Positions 62,821-64,000 of a stretch of DNA of 64,000 nucleotides are shown here, piece by piece. A program made the translations under genes and the position numbers. Numbering within the stretch: position 1 is the stretch's first letter; every line of letters starts with the position of its first letter. The stretch comes from Acidobacteriota bacterium (GTDB lineage: Bacteria; Acidobacteriota; Aminicenantia; Aminicenantales; Saccharicenantaceae). Below the pieces are notes generated by a model. The model ran no database searches. It was not told where the DNA came from and was given only the letters and a program-made list of their open reading frames with translations. The stretch spans positions 1 to 64,000 of the forward strand of contig JAKLEN010000008.1 of the NCBI GenBank assembly GCA_022711665.1, in the 5' to 3' direction.

Positions 62821-64000
62821 ATGGCTATCACCCTGACAGGCACGAGTCTGACCGTCGAGAAGGTCGTCGAGGTGGCGCGCGGCCGCGTTCCCGTGGCCAT
62901 CGACCCCGCGGCCCAGCGGCGCATCGAGAAGTGCCGGGCTCTCCTCGAGGACAAGATCCAGAAGAAAGAGATCATGTACGGCGTCAACACCGGCATCGGC
63001 GAGCTGGCCAACGTCGTCCTGGACCAGGAGCAGGTCGAAAAATTCCAGCGCTACCTCATCTACAGCCACGCCGCCGGCTATGGCAAGCCCATGCCCGAGG
63101 ACGTCGTCCGGGCGGCCATCCTCAGCCGTATCAACTGCCACTGCCACGGCCATTCGGGGCTGCGGCCGGTCGTCACCGAGACGCTGGCCGAGCTCCTCAA
63201 CAAGGGCGTCACCCCGGTCATGTGCGAGAAGGGCTCGGTCGGCGCCTGCGGCGACCTGTCGCCGATGGCCCAGATGGCCCTGGTCCCGATGGGCGAGGGC
63301 GAGGCCTTCTACCGGGGCGAGCGCCTGCCCGGGGCCGAGGCCCTCAAGCGGGCCGGCATCGAGCCGCTCGTCCTGCACGCCCGCGACGGCCTGTCCATGA
63401 TCAACGGCTCGAACGTCATCGCCGGCCTGGCCGCCCTGACCGTCCATGACGTTCACCGCTGGCTCAAGATGTCCGAGATCGCCGCGGCCATGACCCTCGA
63501 GGTCCTCAACGCCAACATGAAGGCCTACGACGAACGGCTGCATAAGACCCGCGGCTATCCGGGAGCCCTGGAATCGGCGGCCAACATCCGCCGCCTTGTC
63601 GAGGGGAGCGGGCTCCTGGCCCAGCCGGGCAAGAAAGTCCAGGACGCCTACAGCCTGCGCAGCACGCCCCAGGTCGTCGGGGCGGGCCGCGACGCCCTCA
63701 AGTGGGCCCGCTACATGATCGAGATCGAGCTCAACGGCGCGGCCGACAACCCCGTCTTCTTCCCCGACGAGCAGCTGGTCCTGACCGGGGCCAATTTCCA
63801 GGGCGTGCCCATGGCCTTCCCGCTCGAGCTCCTCGGCACGGCCGTGACCACGATCGCCGTCCTGTCGGAGCGGCGCCACAACCGGCTGATGAACCCGCAT
63901 CTCAGCGCCGGCCTGCCGGCCTTCCTGACCAAGGGCGCGGGCATGTTCTCGGGCTTGATGCTGACCCAGTACACGGCCGGCGCCCTCGTCTGCGAGAACC
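62821..64000 (+). CDS. hutH: Histidine ammonia-lyase (partial, runs off window)
   Basis: 393 codons visible of about 510. Eliminates ammonia from histidine to urocanate. The MIO cofactor triad is Ala142-Cys143-Gly144 (GSVGACGDLS) in place of Ala-Ser-Gly; numbering matches Pseudomonas HutH. Tyr53 (YGVNTG) and His83 (YSHAAG) are also at their HAL positions, favouring histidine over phenylalanine or tyrosine. QVVGAGRDAL and NPVFFPDEQL follow. Ala-Cys-Gly occurs in some anaerobic lyases. The start is fixed by the strong ribosome site. No other hut gene is in view. Confidence 0.85.
   Translation, partial: MAITLTGTSLTVEKVVEVARGRVPVAIDPAAQRRIEKCRALLEDKIQKKEIMYGVNTGIGELANVVLDQEQVEKFQRYLIYSHAAGYGKPMPEDVVRAAILSRINCHCHGHSGLRPVVTETLAELLNKGVTPVMCEKGSVGACGDLSPMAQMALVPMGEGEAFYRGERLPGAEALKRAGIEPLVLHARDGLSMINGSNVIAGLAALTVHDVHRWLKMSEIAAAMTLEVLNANMKAYDERLHKTRGYPGALESAANIRRLVEGSGLLAQPGKKVQDAYSLRSTPQVVGAGRDALKWARYMIEIELNGAADNPVFFPDEQLVLTGANFQGVPMAFPLELLGTAVTTIAVLSERRHNRLMNPHLSAGLPAFLTKGAGMFSGLMLTQYTAGALVCEN

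Overview
The window is a GC-rich bacterial chromosome segment packed with about 51 protein-coding genes on both strands and with very short gaps. No rRNA, tRNA, CRISPR array, phage or transposase gene was found. The cell is a diderm: BamA, Skp/OmpH, LolC/E, LolD, FabZ, many lipobox proteins and a Tat signal are present. A ferredoxin-fused DUF39 homocysteine protein, a bacterial LonB-type protease, a UroD-type methyltransferase-like protein and subtype-B tannase-like and M14 secreted hydrolases point to an anaerobic or facultative heterotroph of the Acidobacteriota/Aminicenantes kind. That assignment is inference from gene content and style only; no marker phylogeny was possible.

Layout. 1-5.2 kb: end of a hairpin-rich repeat, then a Tat aldo/keto reductase, two envelope/redox proteins, a seven-bladed FG-GAP lipoprotein, an ATP-grasp protein and a pseudopilin-like protein. 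5.2-8.3 kb (minus): J-domain-like protein, MinD/FlhG-type ATPase, NSS sodium symporter. 8.5-15.3 kb: rpoZ (TTG start), then minus-strand CYTH, polyprenyl synthase, TatD, DUF885, FabH and an SDR epimerase. 15.4-24.7 kb: SpoIVB-like S55 protein plus propeller protein, EF-P (minus), amidohydrolase, RNase HIII, AlaX and ribokinase. 24.8-30.7 kb: two MacB-type permeases, an apparently leaderless pseudouridine synthase, LonB-type protease. 30.8-38.6 kb: ribH-nusB-lysS-lolC/E-lolD, then bamA-skp-fabZ, an envelope biogenesis block. 38.6-41.2 kb: a 337-bp non-coding insertion-like element, an M48 lipoprotein and an outer-membrane lipoprotein-sorting-like protein. 41.2-49.6 kb: AT-rich promoter region, a DUF1638-like/GAF/PAS/GAF/GGDEF cyclase, an NtrC-type regulator and a giant M14 peptidase. 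49.8-56.5 kb: SpoIID, SpeE, UroD-family protein, lipoprotein, tannase-like hydrolase. 56.6-61.3 kb (minus): DUF39-ferredoxin, UPF0280, asd, lysC, which together look like a dedicated aspartate-to-homocysteine sulfide-assimilation operon behind a structured leader. 61.5-64 kb: SDR threonine dehydrogenase and a truncated-by-window hutH with an Ala-Cys-Gly MIO triad.

The two most interesting signals are (1) the homocysteine operon and (2) a family of stem-loop elements found at three intergenic sites. In that family the stem sequences change in a compensatory way while the loop is kept, and the largest copy is bounded by a 12-bp direct repeat that carries the stop codons of both convergent neighbours.
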